A DNA stretch of 41,530 bases from assembly GCA_049644305.1 (NCBI GenBank), contig JBARRQ010000066.1, positions 1 to 41,530 of the forward strand. The letters run 5' to 3'. Below the pieces are notes generated by a model that worked only from the letters and a program-made list of their open reading frames with translations, did no database searches and was not told where the DNA came from. A program made the translations under genes and the position numbers. Positions 14,950 through 22,805 of the stretch are shown here, piece by piece. The stretch is from AC-32 sp049644305. GTDB lineage: Bacteria > Actinomycetota > Thermoleophilia > Gaiellales > Gaiellaceae. Every line of letters begins with the position of its first letter. Positions within the stretch are counted from its first letter, which is position 1.

Positions 14950-15684
14950 TCACATTCCCAGGCCGCCGTCGACGAGAAGCACTTCGCCCGTGATGTACGA
15001 AGCCTCGTCGGAGCAGAGGAAGCGTACCGCTCCGGCGACGTCTTCCGGCTCTCCGAGCCGGCCGAGCGGCGTGTTCGAGAGCATCGCGTCCCGCGCGCCC
15101 TCCGGAAGCACCTCGGTGAGGCGCGTGTTCACGTAGCCCGGCGCCACCACGTTGGCCCGGACGTTGCGGCTGCCGAGCTCCCGCGCCAGCGACTTGGTGA
15201 AGCCGATGATTCCGGCCTTGGACGCGCCGTAGTTCGTCTGCCCCCAGTTCCCGTGCACGCCGACGATGCTGGAGACATTCACGATCGAGCCTGCCCGCTT
15301 CTTCATCATCCCTCGCACTGCGGCGCGGCACGTGTAGAAGACCGACGAGAGATTCGTCTCGAGGACGACCCGCCAGTCCTCGTCGGGCATCCGCGCGAGG
15401 AGACCGTCGCGCGTGACGCCGGCGTTGTTGACGAGGACGTCGAGGTCACCCGCCCCTTCGACGAGCCGCCGGGCGTCATCGGCGTTGGAAACGTCGGCCT
15501 GGATTGCCCGGCCCCCGGCCTGCTGAGCGACGGCCTCGGCCTCCTCGGCACCCGAGACGTAGCCCACTATGACCTCCGCTCCCGCGCGTCCCAACTCCAG
15601 CGCGATCGCCCGCCCAATCCCGCGCGAGCCGCCGGTCACGAGGGCCGTCTTGCCCTCGAGCGAGCAAAACCCGTCAGGCGGCGT
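14950..15684 (-). CDS. fabG: 3-oxoacyl-[acyl-carrier-protein] reductase
   Basis: A short-chain dehydrogenase that reduces beta-ketoacyl-ACP with NADPH. It has the TGGSRGIG cofactor loop, DVLVNNAGVTRDGLL, the catalytic Ser in NVSSIVG, YGASKAG (Tyr/Lys) and the C-terminal ITGEVLLVDGGLGM. The start is problematic. The first GTG in frame (15639) is the Val inside ALVTGGSRG and would delete the first beta strand, yet the expected sequence LEGKTALVTGG is present just upstream. Back to an in-frame TGA at 15687-15685 there is no ATG, GTG or TTG. The first codon after that stop is ACG (15684), 7 nt downstream of AAGGAG. A one-base indel is the alternative, because a TTG lies one frame off nearby. Identity is certain; the start is not. 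Confidence 0.93.
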   Translation of the reverse strand, partial: TPPDGFCSLEGKTALVTGGSRGIGRAIALELGRAGAEVIVGYVSGAEEAEAVAQQAGGRAIQADVSNADDARRLVEGAGDLDVLVNNAGVTRDGLLARMPDEDWRVVLETNLSSVFYTCRAAVRGMMKKRAGSIVNVSSIVGVHGNWGQTNYGASKAGIIGFTKSLARELGSRNVRANVVAPGYVNTRLTEVLPEGARDAMLSNTPLGRLGEPEDVAGAVRFLCSDEASYITGEVLLVDGGLGM

Positions 15685-16606
15685 TCAGGATCTCCTTCAA
15701 CTTCTCGAGCGACGCGAGGTCTCCAACGGGAATCGCCTTCACGCTTCTGTCGATCCTCTTCAGTAAACCGCTGAGGACGTTCCCCGGTCCAACCTCGACG
15801 AAGACCTTGACGCCCTGGCGCATCAGCTCCCTGGCCGCCTGCGTGAACCGCACCGGAGCAGTCAGCTGCTCGACCAGCAGCGCCGCGAGCCGCTGTGCCG
15901 GCTCGATCTTCGCCGTCACCGTCGACATGAACGGCGCGATCGGCTCGGCGAAGCGGACCTTCTCGACCGCCGGGCGCAGCCGCTCGGCCGCGCGCTCTAT
16001 GAGTGGGCTGTGAAAGGCACCCGAGACGCGCAGCTTCACCGTCCGGCGCGCCCCCTCGAGCTCGGCCTTGCTGCAGCACGTATCCACGGCCGGGTCCTCG
16101 CCCGAGACGACGATCTGGCCGGGGCAATTGTAGTTGGCAGGCCAGACACGCTGAATCTCGGCGCAGAGACGCTCGACGACCTCGTCCTCGAGCCCGAGGA
16201 TCGCGGCCATCGAGCCCGGGTTCTCTCGGGCGGCGGCCGCCATCGCCAGCCCGCGCTCACGGACGAGCGCGATTGCCTGGTCAGTCTCGAGCGCGCGCGA
16301 AGCCGCCAGCGCTGCGAACTCGCCGACCGAATGGCCCACCACAAAATCCGGCTCGAAACCGCGGCTGCGTAGGGCCGCGAGCACGGCCAGGCTCGTCGCC
16401 ACGAGCGCGGGCTGCTGCACCTCGGTCTGGACGAGCTCTTCCTCCGGCGCCTCGAAGCAAAGCCGAACGAGGTCGAGGCCGGAGACCTCGCTCGCCCGTT
16501 GGAAAACCGCCATCGCCTCGGGCACCGCCCGGGCGATATCCCGGCCCATGCCCGCCGCGAGCGAGCCCTGGCCTGGGAAGCAGAATGCGATTGGTTCGGC
16601 GCTCAT
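15674..16606 (-). CDS. fabD: Malonyl-CoA:ACP transacylase
   Basis: A 310-residue FabD that loads malonyl groups from CoA onto acyl carrier protein. Visible motifs are the N-terminal FPGQGSLAAGMG oxyanion loop, GHSVGEFAAL with nucleophile Ser93, the GAFHSPLI histidine (His199), and FVEVGPGNVLSGLL near the end. The arginine of the canonical active site is represented in LVRERGLAM. Length matches the family. The ATG overlaps the fabH stop (ATGA). The 3' end overlaps the probable fabG start by about 11 nt, so the fab genes are tightly coupled. Confidence 0.96.
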   Translation of the reverse strand: MSAEPIAFCFPGQGSLAAGMGRDIARAVPEAMAVFQRASEVSGLDLVRLCFEAPEEELVQTEVQQPALVATSLAVLAALRSRGFEPDFVVGHSVGEFAALAASRALETDQAIALVRERGLAMAAAARENPGSMAAILGLEDEVVERLCAEIQRVWPANYNCPGQIVVSGEDPAVDTCCSKAELEGARRTVKLRVSGAFHSPLIERAAERLRPAVEKVRFAEPIAPFMSTVTAKIEPAQRLAALLVEQLTAPVRFTQAARELMRQGVKVFVEVGPGNVLSGLLKRIDRSVKAIPVGDLASLEKLKEILNAA

Positions 16607-17616
16607 CCTGGTCCTCCGTCAGTCCATTCGATCAAACCGGAGCCCCAAGTGAGCCCGGCACCCATCCCAGTCATCAGCACGAGGCTACCCCGCTGCAGCC
16701 TCCCGTCGTCCCTTGCATCCGCGAGAGCGAGCGGAATCGAGCCGGACGAGGTGTTGCCGTAGCGGTCGACGTCGATCACCACCCGGTCTTCGGGGATGCC
16801 GAGCTTCCTCCTCGCGTGCTCGATGATTCGCATGTTCGCCTGATGCGGAACGTAGACGTCGATCTCGTCAATTGTCCGCCCGCACTCGGCCAGTACCGCC
16901 TCTGCCGACGACACCAGTACCCGGGTGGCGAACTTGAACACCTCGCGGCCGTTCATCTGCACGAAGTGCAGGTGATCGGCGACAGACTCCGCGCTCGCCG
17001 GCGTCCGCGAGCCTCCGGCGGGTAGGTAGAGCTGAGGACCACCTGACCCGTCGGCCCCCAGCTCGAAGCCGAGGAAACCGCCCTCGCCCACCCGTTCGAG
17101 CACGACCGCGCCCGCTCCGTCGCCGAAGAGCACCGCCGTCGTGCGGTCGCTCCAGTCCAGGATCTTCGAGAGCACATCCCCGCCCACGACCAGCGCCTTC
17201 TTCGTCAATCCTGCCGCGAGCATTCCATAGGCCTGCGCGAGGGCGTACATGAAGCCGGTGCAGCCCGCCGAGAGGTCGTAGGCAGCCGCATCTTCAGCAC
17301 CCAGCTGCTCGGCGAGAATCGCCGCCGTGGCAGGGAAGGCCATGTCGGGAGTAACCGTCGCGACGATGAGCAGGTCGATCTCGGAGCCCTCGATCCCCGC
17401 GTCCGCCAACGCCTGCCGCGCAGCGGGAAGCGCGAGGTCCGACAGAGCCTCCTCCGGCGCAGCGATCCGCCGCTCGCGGATCCCGGTCCGCTCGACGATC
17501 CACTCGTCCGAGGTCTCCATCAGCGTCGAGAGCTCGTCGTTCGTCACGACGCGCTCGGGCACATGGCCACCCAACCCTGTGATCGAGACCGCGACGCCGT
17601 TGGCGGTGGCGATCAT
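16603..17616 (-). CDS. fabH: 3-oxoacyl-[acyl-carrier-protein] synthase III
   Basis: A 337-residue initiating condensing enzyme (acyl-CoA plus malonyl-ACP). The catalytic triad is intact: Cys119 in LSAGCTGFMYAL, His258 in VPHQANMRI and Asn288 in YGNTSSGS. It also has DEWIVERTGIRERR and the ATVTPDMAFPATA strand. Branched or straight primer preference cannot be judged. The ATG overlaps the fabZ stop (ATGA), and the stop overlaps the fabD start in the same way. An upstream extension of the frame exists but is antisense-style sequence inside fabZ and is not used. Confidence 0.96.
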   Translation of the reverse strand: MIATANGVAVSITGLGGHVPERVVTNDELSTLMETSDEWIVERTGIRERRIAAPEEALSDLALPAARQALADAGIEGSEIDLLIVATVTPDMAFPATAAILAEQLGAEDAAAYDLSAGCTGFMYALAQAYGMLAAGLTKKALVVGGDVLSKILDWSDRTTAVLFGDGAGAVVLERVGEGGFLGFELGADGSGGPQLYLPAGGSRTPASAESVADHLHFVQMNGREVFKFATRVLVSSAEAVLAECGRTIDEIDVYVPHQANMRIIEHARRKLGIPEDRVVIDVDRYGNTSSGSIPLALADARDDGRLQRGSLVLMTGMGAGLTWGSGLIEWTDGGPG

Positions 17617-18041
17617 CGCTCCACCGCAAAGGTAAGAGTGCCGCGGGCGGCCAATTGCCCGTCCACCTTGGCCGTGGCCTTCCCCCTGCCGACCGGCCCG
17701 CGGACAGCCTCGAGCCTGCACTCGAGCTCGAGCTCGTCGCCGGGCTCCACGATCCGCTTGAAGCGGACGTCGTCGATCCCGGCGAAGAGCGCGATGCGGC
17801 CACGATTTTCCTCCTCGGAAAGCACGGCCACGGCTCCCGTCTGCGCCATCGCCTCGACGATCAGGACGCCGGGCATCACCGGCCGCCCGGGGAAATGGCC
17901 TGTGAGATACCACTCGTCCGGCCGCACCCGCTTGCGAGCGACGGCGCGCTCGCCAGGCTGGAGCTCGAGCACCTCGTCGATGAAGAGGAACGGCTCCCGA
18001 TGAGGGAGGATTGCCTCGATTTCTTCACGGCCGAGGCTCAT
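17613..18041 (-). CDS. fabZ: 3-hydroxyacyl-[acyl-carrier-protein] dehydratase FabZ
   Basis: A 142-residue hot-dog-fold dehydratase that removes water from 3-hydroxyacyl-ACP. The diagnostic elements are PHREPFLFIDEV, the catalytic His49 in GHFPGRPVMPGV, and Glu63 in VLIVEAMAQTGA. The length is typical (E. coli FabZ 151). It is the first fab gene in transcription order, 39 nt after the ECF sigma gene, and is joined to fabH by an ATGA overlap. FabZ at the head of the cluster, with no lpx genes, fits a Gram-positive-type setting. Confidence 0.95.
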   Translation of the reverse strand: MSLGREEIEAILPHREPFLFIDEVLELQPGERAVARKRVRPDEWYLTGHFPGRPVMPGVLIVEAMAQTGAVAVLSEEENRGRIALFAGIDDVRFKRIVEPGDELELECRLEAVRGPVGRGKATAKVDGQLAARGTLTFAVER

Positions 18042-18080
18042 CTAAGTGGCTCCTGACGCACGGTGTGTCGACCCGTCAGC

Positions 18081-18695
18081 TCAGGCCGCCGCATCGTCCG
18101 AGAGCCGGGCCCGCAGGCCTGCCCGGGCGCGGTGCGCGTAGCACTTCGCGGTCCCGACAGGCATGCCGGAGCGGGCCGAGATCTCCGCGAACGAGTAGCC
18201 GAGCGCGTCCTTCAGGACGACCACGCTCGCCTGCTCCCGGGAAAGACCCGCCAACCCGGCTCCGAGCTCCCGGCGGAGCTCTGCGAGATCAGCCGCCCGA
18301 GCGGGGTCGGACTCACCCGCCACACGCTCGTCGTCCGAGAGCGGCTCGCAGCGGCGCACGCGCTGCCGGTCGGCCACGTCGCGGCAGGTGTTGACGACCA
18401 ACCGGTGGAGCCAGGTTGCGAACTGCGCCTCGCCGCGAAACTGCTGGAGGCGAACGCATAGCTTCGCGAGCGCTTCCTGCGCCGCGTCACGAGCGTCCTC
18501 GGGGTCGGCGAGCAGGTGCCCGGCGAGCCGCTCCACGCGCGGGGCGTGCCGCTCGCAGAGCGACGCCAGCGCCTGTGCGTCGCCGTCCTTCGCTCGCCTG
18601 ACCAGGATCGGATCACTCAGCCTCCCGTAGACGAGCGGCCGGTCGGGCCGCACGTCTTGCCGAATCTGACGGCCCTTGCGCAGAGGAGGTTGCAC
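18081..18695 (-). CDS. ECF-family RNA polymerase sigma factor
   Basis: A sigma-70 family protein of about 204 residues. Region 2 is DPILVRRAKDGDAQALASL, followed by LLADPEDARDAAQEALAKL and FATWLHRLVVNTCRD. Region 4 is LSREQASVVVLKDALGYSF, followed by AEISARSGMPVGTAKCYAHRARAGL. The acidic linker DDERVAGESDPARAADL lies between them. There is no obvious anti-sigma gene next to it. The GTG start at 18695 is the longest; a GTG at 18653 would remove a basic, poorly conserved N-terminus and leave more promoter space before divergent birA. It lies directly upstream of fabZ on the same strand, so it may be co-transcribed with the fab genes, but regulation of them is speculation. Confidence 0.85.
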   Translation of the reverse strand: MQPPLRKGRQIRQDVRPDRPLVYGRLSDPILVRRAKDGDAQALASLCERHAPRVERLAGHLLADPEDARDAAQEALAKLCVRLQQFRGEAQFATWLHRLVVNTCRDVADRQRVRRCEPLSDDERVAGESDPARAADLAELRRELGAGLAGLSREQASVVVLKDALGYSFAEISARSGMPVGTAKCYAHRARAGLRARLSDDAAA

Positions 18696-18703
18696 GGCGA
18701 GCC

Positions 18704-18709
18704 TAGTCT
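18704..18709 (+). promoter_or_regulatory. Candidate -10 element for leaderless birA transcript
   Basis: TAGTCT fits TANNNT and lies 8 nt before the birA GTG, the distance expected when transcription begins at or next to the start codon. No good -35 is seen. Confidence 0.35.
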
Positions 18710-18717
18710 ACGTTTCA

Positions 18718-19293
18718 GTGCCGGGCTCACTCGCACCCGAAGACGTCATTCCTCGGTTGCGCGGGCGCTTCGGTCACAACTACCGCTACGTGGACTCCAC
18801 GGCGTCGACACAGCTCTTGCTGGCGCCGGATGCACCGGAGGGATCGCTTGTCGTCGCCGGGGAGCAGACGGCCGGTCGCGGCCGGCTGGGCCGCCGCTGG
18901 CTGGCGCCGCCAGGGACGAGTCTTCTCTGCTCTATCCAGCTGCGTCCATCGACCTCACAGGAGCGGTTTCCCGAGCTGACCGGGATCGCTGCACGAGCGT
19001 GCGCGGAAGCGATCACGTCCGTGACAGGCCTCGAGCCCAAGCTCAAGCTGCCAAACGACCTGCTGCTGAAAGACCGCAAGGTCGCGGGGATCCTCGCCGA
19101 GGCTCGTGACGGCCGCGTGATGCTCGGAATGGGGATCAACGTCAACGTTCCCGAGGCCGAGCTCCCAACCGACGTGGACACCCCCGCGACCTCGCTCCTC
19201 GTGGAACGCGGCCGCGAGACCAACCGCGCCGAGCTGCTCATCGAGTTGCTCGCGGCCCTCGAACGCCGCTACGACGCCTGGCTCAGCGCTTAG
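18718..19293 (+). CDS. birA: Biotin--[acetyl-CoA-carboxylase] ligase, no DNA-binding domain
   Basis: A 191-residue class I biotin protein ligase that makes biotinyl-AMP and biotinylates the AccB lysine. Visible motifs are VDSTASTQ, the biotin-AMP loop EQTAGRGRLGRRW, LKLPNDLLLKDRKVAGILAE (lysine and WPND-like motif, here LPND) and GMGINVNV. It lacks the N-terminal helix-turn-helix of E. coli BirA, so it should not be a repressor. The GTG at 18718 was chosen because it just precedes the conserved domain and follows a TANNNT box; a TTG at 18676 would overlap the divergent sigma gene. Its closeness to accA/accD and the fab genes fits lipid synthesis. The tail overlaps the amidase gene by 11 nt. 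Confidence 0.92.
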   Translation: MPGSLAPEDVIPRLRGRFGHNYRYVDSTASTQLLLAPDAPEGSLVVAGEQTAGRGRLGRRWLAPPGTSLLCSIQLRPSTSQERFPELTGIAARACAEAITSVTGLEPKLKLPNDLLLKDRKVAGILAEARDGRVMLGMGINVNVPEAELPTDVDTPATSLLVERGRETNRAELLIELLAALERRYDAWLSA

Positions 19294-21310
19294 CGCGAAC
19301 GATCTGGCTCCGGTTGCCTGCGGCGTCGACCGCAAATGCGGTGAGCGACCGAACGGGAGCATGGCCGATCCGAAAGTAGCCGGCCCGCCGCACGGTCACC
19401 CGATACGCGCGGCCGCCGAGCGTGAGCGTGACCCGCGCGGGCTCGCTCAGCCAGAAACGAAGGAGCCGGAACGACACGAGCCGCAGCACCGGCGCAACCC
19501 GGTCGATCGTCAAGGGGACCGACTGCTCGACCGTCATCAGCGAGTCGGTGGCGCTCAGGACCGCCGAATAGCGGCCGTCGGGCAAGCCACTGCCGTCCCA
19601 GGCGATCCGCTGTGAGCCGGCAGCGAGGTCGCCGTCGAAGACGGTCGCGGCGGTGTCGGCTCCCGAGCGGACGAGAAGCTGCAGATGTGCAGGCGCGTAC
19701 AGGCGGAAGCGAAACTCGACCGCGTGCGAGAAGGCCGTCGCGCTCGAGGAGAACGCGGCCAGCGTGCGATCGACAGCGACAGCCGTGGATGCCTGGACTT
19801 GCTTCCCGAGCGCGTCCTTGGCGACGAGAACCACCTGGTAGCGACCGTCGGGCACCGTGATGTCCTTCCAGACGAAGCTCTGAGCTCCGGGCAGCCGCAC
19901 CTGCTTGAACAGCGTCGAGACGACCGATCCTGACGCGTCGAGCAGCGTCCCGGTCACAACGGCCCGCGTCGTCAGGCTGTATGTCAGCTTCGCTTCCTCG
20001 TCGCGGCCGTCTCCGTTGGGAGTCACCACGACCGGCGCCAGCTTGACCTGCTGCAGCGCGAGCGCGGGCGCTGCGGAGCCGATCGTGCCCGTGGCCGGGC
20101 GCATCCCAGGAGCGGTGATCGTCCAGGCGTACTGCTGGTCGAGCGGCGCGGTCGTCGCGTCCCACGTCCAGTCGACAGTCGCCTTGGCTCCGCCGCCGCT
20201 TGCGACCACGTTGCCCGACTCGTCCCGGACCGCGACCGTCCACTGAACCGGGCTCGAGAGCCGCGCAGTGAACCGAACCGGGCCGCCGAGGACACCGCTC
20301 ACAGCCGGGTCGTACAGCTTGGGCAGACCCATCCCGGCGACAGCCGCGCGAATTGCCGGCAGCTGTGCGTACAAGCTCGCGCCCGGGCAAGTCGTCGGAT
20401 AGACGTCGCGGTGACCGAGGATCGCCGGCAGCGTCACCGGCGTCCCGGCGCTGTAGCGGGGGTTGCCGGTCGAGACTCGGCTGACGCGCGAGAGTGGATC
20501 GACGTGCGCGAGGTCGAGCCGCCATGCGAGAAGCAAGATGAGGGCCTCTCGCGCCGCAGGCGTCACCGTCGCGGCGCTGTAGTCGCCGATCACGGCGACC
20601 CCGACGGTCCCGACGTTGAATCCCATCGCGTGAGCCCCGATCACCGGGCGTGTCATGCCGCCGTATCGGCCTTCGAAGATCTGGCCGTACTTGTCGACAA
20701 GGAAGTTGTAGCCGATGTCGTTCCAGCCGTTGCCCTGGACGTGGTAAAGCTCGATCGCCCGCACGATCGCCGCCGACTGGCTCGCGCTGTACACGTTCGA
20801 ACCGGCGGTGTGGTGGACGACCGCCAGATGCACGCCGTCCGCGTAGCGCGGCGGCGCACGGCGGATGGCCTCGTTCGCGCCCCACTCGGCGCGGGTGATG
20901 ATCGCCGGAGCGGCTGCGAGTTGCGGCTTGCGAATCCGCAGCTCCCCCGAGCTTCGGACGAAGAACGCGCGGACGCCGCGAACCAGGCCGGCGGCGCGAT
21001 ACTCGATCGCGTCAGAGCCGCCTGTCCAGTAGGGATTGCCGATGCGCCACCCTGCGCCCAGACCCTCTGACCCTCGATCCGGAAGATCGTCCTCGGCCCT
21101 GCCCGGCCGCCAAACGCTCCAGCGACCTGCGAGCGATCGCGTCCGGAAGAACACGTTGCCGCTGCCTCGCCAGTGAAGCCCGACCAGATCGAAGCGAGCG
21201 ACACGCTGCGGCGCTCCCGCCCGCATGTCCCGCGCCGCAAGCGAAAGCCCGGCCCCCGCGGTGCCGGGAGCCGCGAGCGCGAGGACGGCTGCGGCGAGAA
21301 GCGGCCTCAT
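19283..21310 (-). CDS. Secreted PGRP-type N-acetylmuramoyl-L-alanine amidase with Ig-like C-terminal repeats
   Basis: A 675-residue exported protein. The signal peptide is MRPLLAAAVLALAAPGTAGA (cleavage after about residue 20). A beta-rich N-terminal region follows to about 140. Residues about 138-320 are a peptidoglycan-recognition/amidase_2 domain with VVHHTAGSN (zinc His about 166), DIGYNFLVDKYGQIFEGR, and GHRDVYPTTCPG (His about 300, Cys about 308). From about 335 to the end are three to four beta-sandwich repeats of FlgD Ig-like style, including TPNGDGRDEE and VPDGRYQVVLVAKDALG. Family knowledge: cleavage of the MurNAc-L-Ala bond. A GGAGAG Shine-Dalgarno sequence precedes the ATG. The C-terminal repeats may bind the cell wall. 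Confidence 0.9.
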   Translation of the reverse strand: MRPLLAAAVLALAAPGTAGAGLSLAARDMRAGAPQRVARFDLVGLHWRGSGNVFFRTRSLAGRWSVWRPGRAEDDLPDRGSEGLGAGWRIGNPYWTGGSDAIEYRAAGLVRGVRAFFVRSSGELRIRKPQLAAAPAIITRAEWGANEAIRRAPPRYADGVHLAVVHHTAGSNVYSASQSAAIVRAIELYHVQGNGWNDIGYNFLVDKYGQIFEGRYGGMTRPVIGAHAMGFNVGTVGVAVIGDYSAATVTPAAREALILLLAWRLDLAHVDPLSRVSRVSTGNPRYSAGTPVTLPAILGHRDVYPTTCPGASLYAQLPAIRAAVAGMGLPKLYDPAVSGVLGGPVRFTARLSSPVQWTVAVRDESGNVVASGGGAKATVDWTWDATTAPLDQQYAWTITAPGMRPATGTIGSAAPALALQQVKLAPVVVTPNGDGRDEEAKLTYSLTTRAVVTGTLLDASGSVVSTLFKQVRLPGAQSFVWKDITVPDGRYQVVLVAKDALGKQVQASTAVAVDRTLAAFSSSATAFSHAVEFRFRLYAPAHLQLLVRSGADTAATVFDGDLAAGSQRIAWDGSGLPDGRYSAVLSATDSLMTVEQSVPLTIDRVAPVLRLVSFRLLRFWLSEPARVTLTLGGRAYRVTVRRAGYFRIGHAPVRSLTAFAVDAAGNRSQIVRAKR

Positions 21311-21374
21311 AACTCTCCAGGCAGACCCGCCTCCGAGGGTGGCACACGTGGTCGGGAGCCGCAAGGGGCGCTGA

Positions 21375-21380
21375 TAGAAT
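21375..21380 (+). promoter_or_regulatory. Candidate -10 element for the NfeD gene
   Basis: TAGAAT matches TANNNT and the sigma70 -10 at 5 of 6 positions. It lies 10 nt before the GTG start in the 80-nt gap shared with the divergent amidase gene. No Shine-Dalgarno sequence precedes the GTG, which suggests a leaderless or near-leaderless mRNA. Confidence 0.45.
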
Positions 21381-21390
21381 CTTTACGGCT

Positions 21391-22686
21391 GTGAAAGGGC
21401 CGCTTCTGCGGGCATTTTTGGGCTCGCTAGCCGTCGCTCTCGCCATTCCGGTACTCGCCTTTGCCGGATCCTCGTCGAAGCCACGCGTCCTCGTGATCCA
21501 CTTCGCGCTCGAGGTCAACCCTGTCACCTCGAGCTACATCGACCACCAGCTCCACCGCGCGGAGAGCGGCCACTACAACGCCGCCGTGATCGTTCTCGAC
21601 ACGCCGGGAGGCCTTTCCGAGTCGATGCGCAAGATCGTCAAGACCGAGATCGCCCTCCGGATCCCGGTCATCGTCTACGTCTCGCCGAGCGGCGCTCGAG
21701 CAGCTTCCGCGGGGGTGTGGATCACGGAGGCGGCCGACATCGCGGCCATGGCCCCGGAGACGAACATCGGCTCCTCGACGCCGATCAGCGGCAGCGGGCA
21801 GAACCTCGGCTCGGACCTCCGCCGCAAGGTGATCAACGACGCCGCCGCCTCGCTCAGGAGCCTGATGCGCTTCCACCACCGCAACGCGTCCTGGGGCGAC
21901 CTCGCGGTCCGAAAAGCGTCGAACCTGACAGAGCAGGAGGCGTTGCGAATGCACGTCGTGGACGTGCTCGCCCCCAACCTCCCGACCCTGCTCACGAAGA
22001 TCGACGGCCGAAAGACCATCGGCAAGAACCTCACGCTCCACACAGCCGGGGCCCAGCTCGTCGAGGTCAATCCGGGCTTCTTCACCCGCCTTCTCAACGC
22101 ACTGATCGACCCGAACCTAATTCCGCTGCTCTTCCTGGCTGGCATCGCCGGGATCGGCTTCGAGATCTTTCACCCCGGGGTGGTGCTTCCCGGGGCGCTC
22201 GGTGGGGTCTGCCTGCTCACGGCGCTGTTCGGATTTTCGGTCCTGCCGATCAGCTGGACCGGTCTTGCGCTCCTCATCCTCGGGGCTGCGCTCTTGGTGA
22301 TCGACGCGCACGTCACGAGCCATGGCGCGCTCACCGTCTCCGGCCTGATCAGCATCGTGATCGGCTCGCTGATGCTCTTCCACAACGCGCCGGCGCCCTA
22401 CGACAATGTGAACACGCCGCTCGTGATCGCCTTCGCCGCCTCGATCGGCGCCTTCTGGGCGATCGCGATCTCGAAGGCGGTGCAGGTCAGGCGTAGGCCG
22501 GTGGCGGTCGGCCCGCAGACGATCGTCGGCGAGATCGGCGAGGCCCGCAGGGACGACCTCGTCTTCGTCCACGGAGAGCTCTGGCGGGCGCGGCCGGCAG
22601 ACGGCGAGCCGCTCCGCCCGGGAGAGCGTGTTCGGGTCTCCGGGATCGGGCCCGAGCTCGTACTCGAAGTCGAGCACCTCAACTGA
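21391..22686 (+). CDS. nfeD: NfeD-family membrane serine protease (long form)
   Basis: A 431-residue protein. A signal peptide or first membrane segment spans about residues 5-26. A ClpP-like protease domain spans about 30-220, with VIVLDTPGG, the nucleophile Ser106 in GARAASAGVW and a likely general base Lys146 in RRKVIND. Four or five membrane helices lie at about 235-380 (LIPLLFLAGIAGIGFEIF, LGGVCLLTALFGFSVLP, LALLILGAALLVID, LISIVIGSLMLF). A C-terminal OB-fold NfeD domain covers about 385-431 (VGEIGEARRDDLVFVHGELW). Family knowledge: the long NfeD form cleaves the C-terminus of its stomatin partner, and the partner gene is immediately downstream. The GTG start has a -10 element close by. 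Confidence 0.9.
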   Translation: MKGPLLRAFLGSLAVALAIPVLAFAGSSSKPRVLVIHFALEVNPVTSSYIDHQLHRAESGHYNAAVIVLDTPGGLSESMRKIVKTEIALRIPVIVYVSPSGARAASAGVWITEAADIAAMAPETNIGSSTPISGSGQNLGSDLRRKVINDAAASLRSLMRFHHRNASWGDLAVRKASNLTEQEALRMHVVDVLAPNLPTLLTKIDGRKTIGKNLTLHTAGAQLVEVNPGFFTRLLNALIDPNLIPLLFLAGIAGIGFEIFHPGVVLPGALGGVCLLTALFGFSVLPISWTGLALLILGAALLVIDAHVTSHGALTVSGLISIVIGSLMLFHNAPAPYDNVNTPLVIAFAASIGAFWAIAISKAVQVRRRPVAVGPQTIVGEIGEARRDDLVFVHGELWRARPADGEPLRPGERVRVSGIGPELVLEVEHLN

Positions 22687-22714
22687 GGCGGGCGCTTGCG
22701 CCGCCGGCACGTGA

Positions 22715-22741
22715 GGCCGTGCGGGTTTCGCCCGCGCGGCC
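22715..22741 (+). terminator. Hairpin after nfeD, candidate terminator
   Basis: GGCCGTGCGGG (22715-22725) pairs with CCCGCGCGGCC (22731-22741) as an 11-bp stem with one G-U pair and a TTTCG loop, followed by GTTTG. It lies 29 nt after the nfeD stop and upstream of the slipin promoter, suggesting that the two partner genes are at least partly separate transcription units. Confidence 0.6.
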
Positions 22742-22793
22742 GTTTGACACGCGGTCTCGGGCAGCCGTCACTGTCCCCGAATACCCAGACGGG

Positions 22794-22799
22794 TAGGAT
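22794..22799 (+). promoter_or_regulatory. Candidate -10 element for the slipin gene
   Basis: TAGGAT matches TANNNT and lies 6 nt before the GTG start with no Shine-Dalgarno sequence between them, a leaderless arrangement. No convincing -35 is seen at the right spacing. Confidence 0.45.
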
Positions 22800-22805
22800 C
22801 GGCTC

